A DNA stretch of 64,000 nucleotides from Geranomyces variabilis (GCA_027603065.1 JADGJP010000019.1:397073-461072); one strand, 5' to 3'; shown: positions 14,001 to 26,824, counted from the stretch's first letter. The notes: generated by a model from the letters alone, not told the origin. Numbers and translations are program-made.

Positions 14001-17000
14001 GATTGATGCCGACGGGTTCGAAGTGACCATCTCCTTGCAGTATGCGGACAACCTGAGTGGGGTACGATATGTTTGGGTCGCCCTGGGCGACGGGGAAGAG
14101 CCGGTTTTTTCGGACTGGCAAAAATTCGACCTATCCCAGACTGACAACGTTGCGACGGCGACGTTTGAAGTCGGCGCTGACATGAACGGTGTCCAGGTCT
14201 ACGGACAACTGATTCTATTTGACTATGCTGAAAACGTTCTCCGCATTCCCACAATGAACTTCCTTCAACTGGATCTCCTTCCGCCGGTGGCTGGACAGGT
14301 CTTTGATGGCGCGTTTTGGCAGGAGGTTCCGTTTATCAACGGAAGCACGCTTTGTGCATCATACGATGAATGGCAGGACGCAGTAACCGGGATCGGCAGC
14401 TATGACATATCCTTTGGTAGCTCGCCGGGATTTGACGACATTGCGTCCGTTCAAGGATTGTCGCCAGATACGCACAGCTACTGCACGCAAAACGTCACCG
14501 CCGTCGTCGACGGACAGCAAATATTTGTCACGGTTACAGGTTGGAACCTCAAACACAGTCTGTCATCGACAGCCACTTCTACTGGCACCCTCGTCGACGT
14601 TAGCCCTCCCCTTCCGTTTAACGTCACCATTGTAACCCCCAATGGTTCAAACTTTACAAGGGAGCTTGGGCACGTCTTCGTGTCCTGGACGACCGCTGTG
14701 GATCCGCAATCATCGGTGAACTCGTACCTGGTGGCTCTGTTCAAGACGGTCATTGTCTCGGGCGTCCAGGTCAACACTACCATCGTGGACTACGTTGATT
14801 TAAACCCGGCCAATCCGCTATTCACAAGCGCCAACGTGTACGGGGCACCGATTGTGGATGGCGATGTTATCTTCGCATCTGTGCAAGCTTTTAACAGAGC
14901 GGGAGGGAGCCGAGCTGTGGCCTCTCAAACAGTTTTGGTCTCCACAAGCCGCCCCATTCTGCACGAATCGTATTTCCAAGCCAACTTCTCAGCGGGTTCG
15001 CTGACGTACGTTCTCTCGGCAACGGAAGTGGATTTACTTTGGACTTGGCAGTCCGGTAGCCCCGTAGTATATGCGTGTGACGTGCTCGCGAAATCGGATG
15101 GAATAGCTGCTCCGACCGTGGTGACGCGTGCCGACGCGACGGGATGCTATGTTACTGCCGCACCTCCACTCGCAGAAGGTGGAATTTACACCATCATCCT
15201 GTCGGCTACGACGAGCGCCGGCGTTACCGAAGAAGTTTGGAAAGATTTCACGGTTGCGACACAGCGTCCTGTTTTTGTGAGCGGGGGTTGCGGAAGCGAC
15301 ATCATCAACACGCCAAACGTTACCACCACTACATGGGCACAGACTCTGCGGGCGTGGTGGACGTTTGACCAAGGCTCCGCGCCGATTACAGGATATTCGT
15401 ATGCATTTGGATCCCAGTCTGGGTTCACGGATTACACTGGATCAAAGTGGATAGACACCTCGGTTCCGTTTGCCGACATCGCGCCTTCGGTCCCGCTCGC
15501 CCTCCAAAATGTGTATTTTGTGTCTATAAAGGCAAGGAATGAGGCCGGGTTTGTTTCAATGCCCGTGTTATTTGATTTAGGGACCAAACTCGTCGACGGT
15601 GCCATCAGCGGAGCCGTCATTGACGGACCTGGAGTTGAAGCATCGTACCAAGAAAACGCAGACATGGTTACCGCTTCTTTCGCAGGCTTCAAAGCCTCCG
15701 AGGGCATCCTGGGCGCTGCTTACGAGTGGGGGCTCGGAACGCAGCCGCGACAAACCAACGTCGTCGCCTTTTCGACTGCTGGCCTGCTGGTCTCAGATGT
15801 GAGCGGCAGCGGGACCATTGTGTACCCGGTCGCGTTAACCGCTGCCACCTACTACGTATCGGTTCGCGCGACCTTTGGCGGAACGCCACTGCAAGTAGTT
15901 CAATCGTCTTCGAGAGGTTTTCGGGTCATCAACAGGCCGCCGTCGACCGGATTCTCGTCGTCGGGCGTGACTTACTTACCGGCTAATGACAAGTTGCTGC
16001 TGGAATGCGTCGGCAACGACGCTGCTGGTACCCTAAACTCGATGGGCATACAAGTCGGGACTATGCCTTGGGCCCTGCATGATTCCGCTCTGACTGAATA
16101 CTTCAATCCAGTTGCGTCTCGCGCACTTGCTACAACAGTCACTCATATTTCTGCACCCGATGGAGTCACCCTGTTTTCGCAGTGCAACGCAAGGAACGCG
16201 ATTCCGGACCTCATAGGCGTCAGCGACGGTCCGCAACTCGTATTTGACAGCACGCCACCATCGCCGCCCGTGGGGGTATCCTGCACGGTTACCGTCGTGT
16301 CACCCACCGGATTCTTTACATGCTCATGGACTGAGGCGGTCGACGTGGAGTCTGGCATATTCAGCTACTCTGCCACCGTTGGAATTACCATTGGCGGAAG
16401 CGAATTTGAAACCTTCACAGACGTGTCTGGTGGCCGCATTTTCGTAAACATGCAAACGTATTATGCATCCAACCGCGCACCTCCGCCGGCAGTGTACGTT
16501 TCTGTGCAGGCCACGAATGGTGTTGGAATGAACGCTTCATCAGCGCCCGTGATTGTGCAGGTAGACTCGACCGCCCCAACTGCGGACGCCAGCCTGATCC
16601 GCATTGTCAGCCCGCATGCCAGCAAGCTGGCAAACGGGACGCTGCGCACATCAAAAAGCGCGGATTGTCAGAGCTCGACCGCCAGCATGCGTGTCGACTG
16701 GACTGGCGCCTTTCAGGACCTCGACTCTGGGATTGCATTGTATGAAGGAAGCGTGGAAATGCGAGTGATTGCGCCGGACGGTTCACAACAGTCGAGGACT
16801 CTCCGGAAGATGTCTCGAGTGGGTAACGCCGCTCTCGGTATCACGGTCGACACATTGTCGTTTGAACAGCAGGCCGTCGTGAATTGTCTGCTGATTGCAA
16901 TAATCAAGGCAACAAACGGCGCGGGACTGTCATCCGCCTTGCGGGCGAATATCAGCGTGGTAGACAGAGGTCCCCAGCCACTTGTTGTTCAGCAAGCGCT

Positions 17001-20000
17001 GAGTACGTCCTCAAACGCAAGCTCGTTTGCTATTGGCAGCAATTTGCTGAGAGCTAACTGGCAGTGGTCACACCCATGTCCGATCGTGCTGTATCGAGCG
17101 ACCGTGATCGAAGTCGACACTGGAACAGCAATGTATGGGCCCAACTTTACAAACCTCACTTCATTCTCCGTGACAAATTTGGCGCTCGAACCCAATCGTA
17201 CATACAAAACCACAGTCGACGCATGGAATTCCCTAGGGATGATCGGAACCCTCGGGGTAAGTGACGGGACAAGCATCATCTGGACGCCAGCCAGGCCCGG
17301 CGCGGTTTATCAGGGCTCCCTTTCCAAAGTTGATCAGCAAGTATTTGTAAACTCAACTTTCCTTGCCGCCTCGTGGGACGCGTTCGATTCTGCGAGTTGC
17401 CTTGTTCAAGGCTACGAGTGGGCCGTCGGTTCCGATACCTCATCGCTGACGGGCCAGACCGACGTGTTGCCCTTTACAAATGTGGGCTTGGCACAAAACG
17501 CTTCGTTCAACTTGCCGGCTCCAGTGGCACTTTTCACTCAGTACTACGTTACCGTTCGAGCCGTGGACTGCACTTCCAATACGCTGTACGCCTATTCTGG
17601 AGGGTTTCACATGGGTCAAGAGGTCCCGCCCCAGATGCCAGCAGTGTTCTTAGGATCACAAGGCAGCGACAGCTGGGCGCAGGACTCGGCCGATGTTGTC
17701 ACCGTTGCGTGGTCAGGAGCGTCCAGTATATGGTCGGCTGTTGACACTTATGTTGGCCTCGGAGTTGCAAGCGACCCATTGATTCCAGTTTTGTGGCCGT
17801 TTACACAAGTCCCATCAACGGAAAGCTCGTTTACGTTTACTGGTCTGAGTTTGAAGCAGCTTAACATCAGTCAAGCTGGCACTGCGAAAAATGTCGTCGC
17901 CAACATCACTAGTAATACCAGCACCACTAGCGACACCAGCACCAGCGATTATTCTATTCAGAAGCGAGAGATTACCTCCGTGTCTGTGCCGTACTCAATC
18001 ATCGTGCGTGTGCAGGACCGATCTGGTCAAAGCACAACCGCGAACAGACTCTTCGTGGTTGACCAGACGCCGCCGATTCCAGGCACCATCACCCTGCAGA
18101 ATCAAGGGGTTAATGATTCTGTCGTATGGCAAGCTTTCGCGTCAAATATCACCTTCGCCCTCAGTGGGGCAGCAGATCCCGAATCTGACGTGGCTCGTAT
18201 GGCGTACCGCGTCGAAAACAACGCCACGGGCGCCGCCCTCTTAGACTGGACTCCGTTCCAAATCGCGAATGCGGCGGTGATCTACACGCAACTGGACGTT
18301 GCCACACCGTATATCATACGCTTGCGTGTGACGAATGGCGCGGGTCTCAGCAGTGAGACCCAAAGTATTCCCTTGGCGGTCGACATCACGCCTCCCGTGT
18401 TCGGGGATCTGAACCTGGGAACGGACATGTCCGCAGGCATCCAGTATCTCAGCTCGCGAGCAATTATTCCGTGGACGCTGGCCGTGTCTACAAATGCTAA
18501 TGGGGTTCTTTGCACATCGTCCGCGGATGATTTTACCAACGTCAACGCAAGCAAAGCATGGACGCCCACCGGGTGCTCAGCGGGGACTACGTCACAGGGC
18601 CTTTCCATAAAAGCCGGATGTCAGTGGTCCTCCACGGTTTACGGTTCCGGATCGCCGTTCGTTGTGCGCATGAAGGCATCAAATTCCACCGGCGCTGTTT
18701 CAACGATCGTTATTACCGATTCGACTTTTCCTGTAGTGTTCGAGCCCGTTCCTGCGGCAAATAACGATACGGTGATATCCAACGCCGCCTTTCCATATAC
18801 GGCGCTAGGGATTGCCGTTTCAGCCGGTGCTGTCCCGTCAGTTGCAGTATGGAGAACCGATAAGGGAGAAAAAGTGTGGAGGCAAAAGAGTTTCAATTTG
18901 CAGATCGATCCCACATTGTCGTTCATCTCGTACACTGTAATAATTTTGCGTAGCGGGCTGACCATCACCGCGGCCGACGATGCGGGAAACCTGCAGGGGT
19001 CCATGACCATGGCAGCGCTTCCCTCAGGCGTTTCGTTCTTGGACAAGCTTCCGCGGATGGCTGCAAGACTCAGGCTGTGGAACGTAAATGCGCCGAAAAC
19101 AACCGACACCATGATGACAGTTTCCGGTGCTACGTACCCGACCGCGTCTCACCTGCCCTGCAACTATGCAGCAGTTACCAATGATCTCGAATCCGGAATC
19201 ACCAGATATCAAATTGGGCTGGGAACCGCTCATGGCCTTACCGACATAATGAACCTCACTGATATTCTGGCAACGGACGTCGAACCAAATGGCTGCCTAG
19301 GTGACGACTGCTACTTCTCCGAGCGTATTGACACTTCGACAGGAGTGAAGACGAAGCGCATCAATCTCGATCTTTCCCTAAGTGCGGTTCCGGGGCTCAT
19401 TCCAGCCCGATACGTACCGAATTGGTGCAGCCTCACAGTCCTTCAGGGCGGCTGCGCGACGCTAGCGTCTTGCAACCCCGTTGCGTCTCCGCAGACCGGT
19501 CTCAATTTTACCTGCAACTGCCCAAAAGGATTCACAGGAACCGGCGTAGGACCAAATGGATGCGTGGACGTTGGTAAGCGGACGCGACGTAAAGATTTCT
19601 TTTGATTGAACGATTACAGCCACACGCCCCCGCTATGATTAACCTGCCCCTGACTTGACTTAATGCAGACGAGGTCGCCGCAGCTACTGCACGTGGTATT
19701 AGCCTCTGTGGACCGAACGCCAAAGCCCGAAACGTCCCTGGCACGATCGTCTGTGACTGTCGTCCAGGATATCAAGGTCACCCCTACAACATGACGGACG
19801 GCTGTGTCAACATTGACGAGTGTCAAACAGACCCGCAGAGATGCGGAGCCGGAGGCGTCTGTCAAGATCTGCCGGGCACATGGGCCTGCCGTTGCAGAGC
19901 CGGTTTCGCGATCGCGGACGCGAAAGAGCAGTCATGCACGGCCATTAACAATTGTCCCGGAAATTGCTCGGCGCTCGCGACTTGCGCAAACACCGCACCG

Positions 20001-23000
20001 GGCCAATACGCGTGCCAATGCGCAACCGGTCTTCGCGGGAGCGGCCTCGGCATGGACTGCGCTGCCGCAGGTTCGACGTGCGCGACCAACGCGCCGGTAG
20101 CTTTAAATTCCAGCTTTGCTTCCAACCTCACCGTGGACGTAGACCGCGTTCCAGGGATGACCACTAGGCTGTTGAAGTTTAGCCCAACGCTGCTGGCTAA
20201 ATGGTACTCTGTAAAATCCAATGGTCGGGGGGTCAGTCTCAACGTCACATCCACCGCCATTCTCAGCGGGTCATTAACTGTTTATATGACTGGCGACTGC
20301 CTCGGAAATGATAACGTCCCCATTTCGTGTAACGCTAAAGGGGTAGGTTTTATTACGTCCGCGCGGCCCTATGGTTCAGCTGGAGGACTAAAATACCTGC
20401 ACTCAAGATGTATTGCACTGGGCAATACCTGGCTCCCGCAGGTCACCAGTTTTTCTTTGCGGTCTCAGCCATTATTCCGGCGAACTTCACTATCAGGATC
20501 CAAATCCTCCCACCGACAACTTGCTCCATGGCCTGCCTTAATGGAGGAACCTGCTCGTATCCGGGTCCCACATGTGTGGTGAGTAGAAGGGTCTTCTGCA
20601 ACTTTTCATTGTGAACGCACTCCTTTGACAGTTTTTTCCGCAGTGCGCTTCGGGATGGACTGGAAGCGACTGCTCCGTACCGTCGCTTAGCATGCTTCCG
20701 CGCAAAGCTACCACAAACTTTACATGCCAAACGCCATACGGTTACAGCGGGATAGTATACAACGCGGGAAATCCGTGCTCGTCGACTGTGCTGCCTGGAA
20801 CCGTTGCGCCGCCGAATGCATCCTACACTTTCCAGGGCTGCTTCGGATCGTTCTGGCTTTGGTCAGCGGATGAGCCGGAGCCGCCGCGTCTGGCTCTTGA
20901 CATGATTTCGAGCACGGTGGCGCTTGGTGGAACACTCCAGCAGTGTGCCAACACCTGCCGGGCGGCCGGCACCACTTTGTTCAGCTATCATCAAGCGCCG
21001 TCGACCTTCTACAGTTTCTATTGGCCAAACGTCAACTCCAAAACAACCAGCTGTCTATGTATGTCTCGCGATATGCCTCTTCCACACACTCAAACTACCT
21101 TCTGAGCCTAACCCTTCTTACAGGTATGCCATTTCTGCCGTCTACAGCGTCTTCAACGTCAATGACCACTTGCCGCAATGCCTCTCGTACATGGGCGAGC
21201 TCTTTAGGAGGTGTGCCAGTATTCGCGGTGACGCCGCCGGCGGCCTGGTGTCCCGTTGCGGAAACGCTCAGCGCAAACACCAATTTATCCGCGACATTCA
21301 ATACGCCTGCCACCTGCGCGTCCCGTACCACCGTCGGAGGGTCGGCCTGCGTCTTCCCCTTCGTTTATAGGGGCATGCAGCACACAGAATGCACTTCCAT
21401 TGACGACATTGCTCCCTGGTGCTTCACCGACGTGGTTCAGAAAAGACGCGATTATTGCAGTGGAGTCGATTACTGCAGCTCATCAACTCAGAAGTGTGCA
21501 GCAAACAGCACTTGCGTTTCCGGTCCGGCCAACGCTCAGTGCGTGTGCAATCGTGGATATGCGGCAAATTCGACAATTGGACCGGGCTGCTACGATGTAG
21601 ATGAGTGCGCGCAGAACCCAAATCTTTGCGATCAACGAGGAGTAAGGAGATGATGAGCGGCGACATGACATGAACGGCTGACTGAATACTCAATCTTTAA
21701 TTTAGTACTGCCAAAACACCATTGGCTCGTATTCGTGTGGTTGCAACGCAACCCTGGGCATGTTCATCGATCCAGTTGACAACAGAACCTGCTACTGGTT
21801 ACCCGACAATTCCCCGCAAATAGAGAACCAAGCGGTAATTCCGACAGCGCCAAACAACACCAAAATCTCAATCCCATACTTTGTTGCCTTCAAGTTGTTT
21901 AATTCGGCCAATCTCAGTACCCAGTACTATCCGAAATCGTTCATCATCGACGAGGACCCTCCCGTTTTGAATAACGTCGCCACGTGGACGAGAGGCCAGC
22001 AAGTCTCCGTACTATCCCCCGGCAACATCACGACCACGTGGGATTTTTCGAGTCCCTCAAGCGGAATCGCGTACTATGAGTATTGGATGGGCACGTCTCG
22101 GTTTGGAGCAGAGGTGATGCCCAAAACAGTCACCGTGAACAAAAACGTCACGTTCGCGTTAACTGCTCCGCAGCTCTCGACGTACTACTTCTCGGTAAGC
22201 ACCCATGTCTAGGCTGCCGCTGATTCCATTTGTTTCCAGATGCCAGTAAAGACCACTTTGTTACTAAAATACCTCAATTAGATCACTGCCTTCAGCGGTG
22301 CTCTGCTCAATACGTCCGCAAGCTTTCCAATCGTGGTCGCAATTGTTGGACCCACGGCGGCAGGGGTGACTGCATCGCTGTTTTCGTACGGACGCGCTAT
22401 CGCTTGGTCGGGAAGCTTCACCGATCCCGTTGGTGTTACGCAAATCTACGCGGCGATTGGCACAAGACCCGGCCTGTCGGATCTGCTCTCCTGGACGCAA
22501 GTAGCCGACGCGGCTCTTTCCAATGCCACGTTGTTGGGTGACTCGACTTGCTCAGACTGCCTCGCGGCGTCTAGCTATCTTCCGGCCACGTTTTCGACCT
22601 TTGCCACACCCGTATTCTTCAGCGTTCGAGCCGTGAATCGAGCCGGGTTATTCGGTACTGCCGTCACCGCTCCGCCAGCGTTGCTTTTGGGAACGTCTGC
22701 TCAGATCCTATCCGGAAATTCCACCATAAGCATTGGTGGATTCAGCGCTAGTACGGCAATGCTGACGCTGAGTGGGAACATCGGAAGCATCTATCGTGTA
22801 ACAGCCATCGCTATGAATTCGATGCAATACCAGTTTGCCGCCAAATATGGCGCGATCACACCGGTCCCACCGCCATTCCTAACAATCTACAGGGTTGGAT
22901 CGACGACCGTCAAGTTTCTGCAAGTGCATGCGCTAGTCGCCAGCGTGTCGGCGAATGCGGCACTTCCATCGACCATGCCGAATGTGTCCGCAGCTTGTCA

Positions 23001-24096
23001 AATCCCCGGGATAACGGTGACCGGAGCTTCAAAGCCGGTGGTTTACTTCTCTGCCTACAATTCGACAGGTTGGGCGGCTCAAAAGACTACAGTGGATCCG
23101 ACCACTGGAATCGCCAGGTGGTTCGCGACAGTACCAGGATTTTATGGATTGTTTTTGAACACAACGGTGCCTTCGTATCTAGACGTGAACATGGATGCTG
23201 TAGCGGACATTCTGCTCACAAACGGCAAGGGAGTGTATTACGTGGCACTTTCACCCTCTTGGACCGCGTTCCCTGTTTTCTTCAACTTAACCGGATCTAA
23301 AGTTCTAGCCATCAGGTGAGTCGCTCGGGGTGCCGAACAATTTTCTACTCGCTACGTCATTTGACTAAAATATTTGTGCAGTGACTTTGACGGAGATGGA
23401 ATTATGGATGTGGCTTTGGCCGGAACAACGACCGTTCTCTCGTACCTTGACGGCAGCGGCAAAGTCCGCAAAAGCGACACAGCAGTCGCTCCCTCGATTC
23501 CCGCCGGCGCCAAGAGATTTAAGATTGCGCCGACAATTCTCGGCGCGTCTGACGTTGACGAAGACTTGGTACCCGACCTGATCTGGACGGCTGAAGTTGA
23601 TAGCGGAATCCCAGTTCTCTTTGTCCAGCCGTCAAAGTTGGGCAATTATTCCCGACCGGGCCAAATGACTGTTCGCTTGCCGTATAGCGACCCGATTGTT
23701 GGACTGGGCTCTTGGGGCACTCGCACCGGGGTTCTGTGCTCGTCTCGAACCGGACAAAAAGTCATATTTTACACGCTGGATCTGCGGACGTCCACCACGA
23801 TATATGCCGACGGCACGAGCTCTTCGGTGCCCACGGGATTCTCGGCCGCGGCGGTCCTTGGAACCACAATCAGCGTCCTCCCGGGTCAAGTATGGACCGC
23901 GCAGGTGGTAGGTGATATGAACGGCGATGGCGTATCGGACTTGGTGCTCCGGTGCACTAGCAGTTACTACAACTGTGCGCCTGGGTCGCTTGCAGCCACC
24001 ATGGTCGTCTGGTATCTGGGACCGGTGGGACAGGTGCTGGCGACGGGCACGCTACCGCTCGCGGCCAACGCGTTGGGCGTGGGAGTTCAATTGTGA
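8025..24096 (+). CDS. Giant secreted protein: vitellogenin-N-like, sandwich repeats, EGF, WSC, FN2, FG-GAP
   Basis: Eighteen exons close in frame to about 4,942 residues: 8025-8218, 8313-8984, 9064-9584, 9662-10828, 10895-11004, 11073-11767, 11838-11918, 11982-12270, 12363-12650, 12709-12943, 13013-19573, 19669-20342, 20408-20578, 20644-21058, 21124-21641, 21706-22194, 22282-23315, 23382-24096. Order of parts: signal peptide (residues 1-25); vitellogenin/LPD_N-like barrel and helical region (about 25-700; AHFDLGTKYTYHIKS, FHEPTEPREVVAFKKG, AEEHDVSGKHLATY, ALGNTQRPS); a weak M23-like fold (about 1000-1100); at least nine repeats separated by VDxTPP-type motifs (about 1250-3550); calcium-binding EGFs (NIDECQTDPQRC); EGF plus WSC; fibronectin type II (CVFPFVYRG, WCFTD); EGF (DVDECAQNPNLC); FG-GAP/VCBS repeats (DFDGDGIMD, DMNGDGVSD). 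It is probably secreted or surface-bound and may bind lipid, sugar and matrix. The intron at 8985-9063 has an odd donor (GTCCAG) and is the weakest junction; the gene may also extend to 24799. Confidence 0.8.
8286..8307 (+). repeat. Poly-T tract in intron 1
   Basis: More than 20 consecutive T residues sit just before the 3' splice site (TTGAAAG at 8306-8312) of intron 1 (8219-8312). It serves as a polypyrimidine tract and is likely to be length-variable. Confidence 0.9.
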
Positions 24097-24429
24097 TGCG
24101 GACCGTGAAAAGTTCTGTAAATTTTTCGCCTCCCCTGCGAGTTCAGTTAGTGCAGGGCTTTCTCGTCTGTTCATCCTCAAGAATATAACATTCGCACCGA
24201 AGAAATACTCTTCCTAAAAAGGCTCGCGTGGGTCGGTTCGACCAGGTCCTCGCATGGGGATTGAATATCTGTGGAATCTGCTTGTCATTGGACAGAGAAA
24301 GTTCCTTATCGGGGGGTGGACGCGGCGCAGGCCGGAGGTGTCGTCGACGGTTCTTCCGGGCGTGTGGTGACGCAGGGTTCCGAAAGGACTAATATCCACA
24401 CTTGAGCTGAGTCGTGGCGGTGGCTGCAG

Positions 24430-24799
24430 TCTTGGGCTGCACTGGCGGCGTGATAGCGACCGGACATATCAACTTCGAGCACAATGTCACGGCTGATCAC
24501 AGTATTATCCACGGACCTATCTGTCTTTTCCGCACAAACGTAGGGTAAATCCCGGCGACGTCCCGCTTGAATCTTGTTTTTGACCCACACACCCTTATAT
24601 TCTCTAGGCAACTCAGTCCGCCTCAGAGCTGAAACCATACTCGCGAGGTTACATGCAGTACGGTATTGTTAAGCAGGAGGTGGCCACCGCGTTTGTTCAA
24701 TACTGGTGCGAGGTACGACACCGTGTACGCTTAGCGTATTCGTGCTCATTATTGAGTTTAACTCCCACATTCTGCTTGCAGACTTGGATTGAGGTTTGA
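24430..24799 (+). other. Probable additional 3' coding exons
   Basis: Three segments join in frame with good splice sites. The first ends at 24539 before GTAGGG (reading VLGCTGGVIATGHINFEH...). The second, 24608-24712, follows TTCTCTAG and ends before GTACGA (reading ATQSASELKPYSRGYMQYG...). The third, 24782-24799, follows CTTGCAG and ends WIEV-stop. They could be the true 3' end of the 8025 gene, by alternative splicing around the 24096 stop, or the end of a separate small gene. No domain is recognised. The stretch 24097-24429 shows open frames but no junction I can defend. Confidence 0.35.
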
Positions 24800-24885
24800 G
24801 CTTCAAAGTGTGAAGTTTAGAGCTAAGCCTTGTGGCAGACGTGTTTGCTGGCCAACCGCTGGCGGCGTAGTCATGCAGGCGGTTG

Positions 24886-24978
24886 TTGGACGCTTCACAC
24901 AGTTCTCTCCCAAGCCGTGGCCGCTGGCGGCGTAGTCGTGAAGGAGATTGTTGGGAGAGAATTGTGTGAAGCGTCTAA
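24886..24978. repeat. 28-bp inverted repeat with internal direct repeats
   Basis: The arm at 24886-24913 (TTGGACGCTTCACACAGTTC...) is the reverse complement of 24951-24978 with two mismatches. A direct repeat with core CCGCTGGCGGCGTAGTC occurs near 24857 and 24921, straddling the left arm. The unit is hairpin-forming and MITE-like, but no target-site duplication was identified. Confidence 0.75.
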
Positions 24979-25057
24979 GCCTTACTAAGGGGCGTGCGTA
25001 TCGATGCTGGCCGTCTGTACCGGAGTACCGTAATAGTGTAATAGTATGCTATACTTT

Positions 25058-25155
25058 TGGAAGAGCCAGACGACGACGGCACTCGGACGGTTGAATCATC
25101 ATCCTCATAACTGGACCCGCCTTTTAAGTGAAAAGAATCAATAATAAAAAAAAGC
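25058..25155 (-). pseudogene. Degenerate copy of the NRPS intron 1 / exon 2 boundary
   Basis: This stretch aligns closely with 50808-50901 on the same strand. It shares GGAAGAGCC, the block GGCACTCGGACGG, TGAATCATCATC and CCGCCTTTT, with small indels. In the NRPS gene that region spans the end of intron 1 and the start of exon 2. Here the 3' splice-site AG is lost (GATTCAACC instead of GATTCAGCC) and coding similarity stops within about 15 codons, so it is a non-functional relic. Its origin (duplication or remnant of a second NRPS) is unknown. Confidence 0.75.
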
Positions 25156-25296
25156 ATTTATATTGCGCCTTTGCAACGGGCGTGATGTTCAACCTTCGTG
25201 TCCGACACCAGAACAAAGGATCGCTGTAAAGTCTAGGCTATTCTAACCTGACCGCTCCGACGCTACGTAACGGAACAAGAACGCAAACCGCAACAC

Positions 25297-26824
25297 TCAA
25301 AACCACTCGTCTGCGAAAATAGCAGCGTAAGGAACGCCATTATCTTTGATGAAGCCGCGATACATGCCTGAGGTGTTGAATGGCAGTGCCACTGAGAGAG
25401 TGAGAGAGCGAGCAGAAAGAAATGGAAAGGAGGTTTCATCAGAGTTCAGAAGCGTTACGAAGATCTCTCAGCTCCCATATGGAAGCACAAGTTCATTTGA
25501 TATCATGATTTGGCCGCACGTACCTCGGCCATCAGGACCCACAGCAACGAGTCCACCAGCGCCACCGGCATTCTTCAAAGTCTCGTGCACCGTAGCATTC
25601 GAAGCCTCCACGAGCGATTGCCCGCCGTACTTGATCCTTGCTACAACATCGTGCGCCACTGCGTGCCGAATAAAGTACTCCCCGTCGCCTGTGCCAGAGA
25701 CAGCGGCATACTTATTCTCGGCGTAGTTGCCGCAGCCAATGAGGGGGGTGTCTCTACGTTTCAAAAGAAAGGAGAAACATGTATTAGCCAAGAAGCCACA
25801 TTTGGAAATGGGAGCCAGGCATTTACGAAGGGCCTTACCCGATCCTGTACGTCCACTTATTGTTCTTGCCACCGGTCGACGTTGCCGCGGCCAAATCACC
25901 GTTCTGATCAACCGCGCAAGCGCCAACAGTGCCCTGGGGGTACGGATCAGGGTACTTGGCATCCGCTTTCTCCTGGTATGCCGGCGGCTCGATGTGTAAG
26001 TTGGCTGCAGCCTTTCCAGCGCCTCCAACGTGTTGTCTCCATCGATGCTCGGTGAAAAAGTACTTTTCATCCACAATGTCCAATCCGTTTTCGGCAGCAA
26101 ACTGCTCAGCCTCGGTTGATGCAATGAACACATGTGGTGCCTTCTCCTTGAGGACGCGGGCAAGGCTGATTGGGTTCTTGACCTTGGTCAACAATGTCGC
26201 AGCACCTGCTTGGGCAGTCCGGCCGTCCATGATGGAGGCCTCGCAGACGTTCTTTCCGTCACGACTGAAGACGGCTCCCTTTCCAGCGTTGAAGAGCGGA
26301 CAGTCTGCGAAACGGCAGGGAGACCGCACAACATCAATGGTCGTTATGGAATACACCCCTCACTCTGTTGACAAGGAAGCAGACCCTGCGTACCTTCCAT
26401 AGCACGAACGGCAGCTTCCACAGCGTCCATGCTGCTGCCACCCTCCGTGAGAACGTCATAACCGGCGGCCAGAGCCTCCTTCAGGGCCGCTGCGTATTTC
26501 TCTCGCGTTTGCGGGGGCATGGCCTCCGGGTCGATAACTCCGGCTCCGCCATGAATGACCAGCGCGAACTTGGCCGTTGACGCCTAGTTTTAGGTAGTAG
26601 TAAAGAGCGAGAGAGTCAGCATACTCCGAACGGTGGCCGCTATGAGCAAGACCTGTAACTCTGGTACTTACCTGTGCGGCCTGAATGACAGGGTCCTCCT
26701 GGGGGATGCCGACATGCTCAGCTGCGAGTTTGCTGGAGGCTGCGGGTAGGCAGGAGTAAAGCAATGACGAGATCATCTGCGGCGATGGTTCCTCTCCATT
26801 TGACGCGCTGCGCTTAGCGTACAT
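25297..26824 (-). CDS. Isoaspartyl peptidase / L-asparaginase (N-terminal-nucleophile family)
   Basis: Five exons (26672-26824, 26394-26583, 25839-26304, 25524-25753, 25297-25391) close in frame to 377 residues. The family hydrolyses L-asparagine and isoaspartyl dipeptides after autocleavage before a threonine. Visible motifs: KFALVIHGGAG near residue 55; MDAVEAAVRAME near 105; FNAGKGAVF near 120; the cleavage and catalytic site YPQGTVGACAV with Thr as the new N-terminus; STGGKNNKW; GCGNYAENKYAAVS; HGEYF-like GDGEYFIRHAVAHD; and the closing PFNTSGMYRG. The length is usual for the family apart from about 50 extra N-terminal residues in exon 1. Start codons of this gene and its divergent neighbour are only 84 bp apart, so they probably share a promoter. 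No secretion signal is evident; the protein is likely cytosolic. Confidence 0.93.

Noticed and set aside
21320-21480. Kringle domain
   Set aside because: The spacing CVFPFVYRG ... CTSIDD ... WCFTD ... DYC fits fibronectin type II better than kringle.
24214-24638. Minus-strand ORFs between the giant gene and the hairpin repeat
   Set aside because: They lie opposite better-supported plus-strand exons and show no domain.
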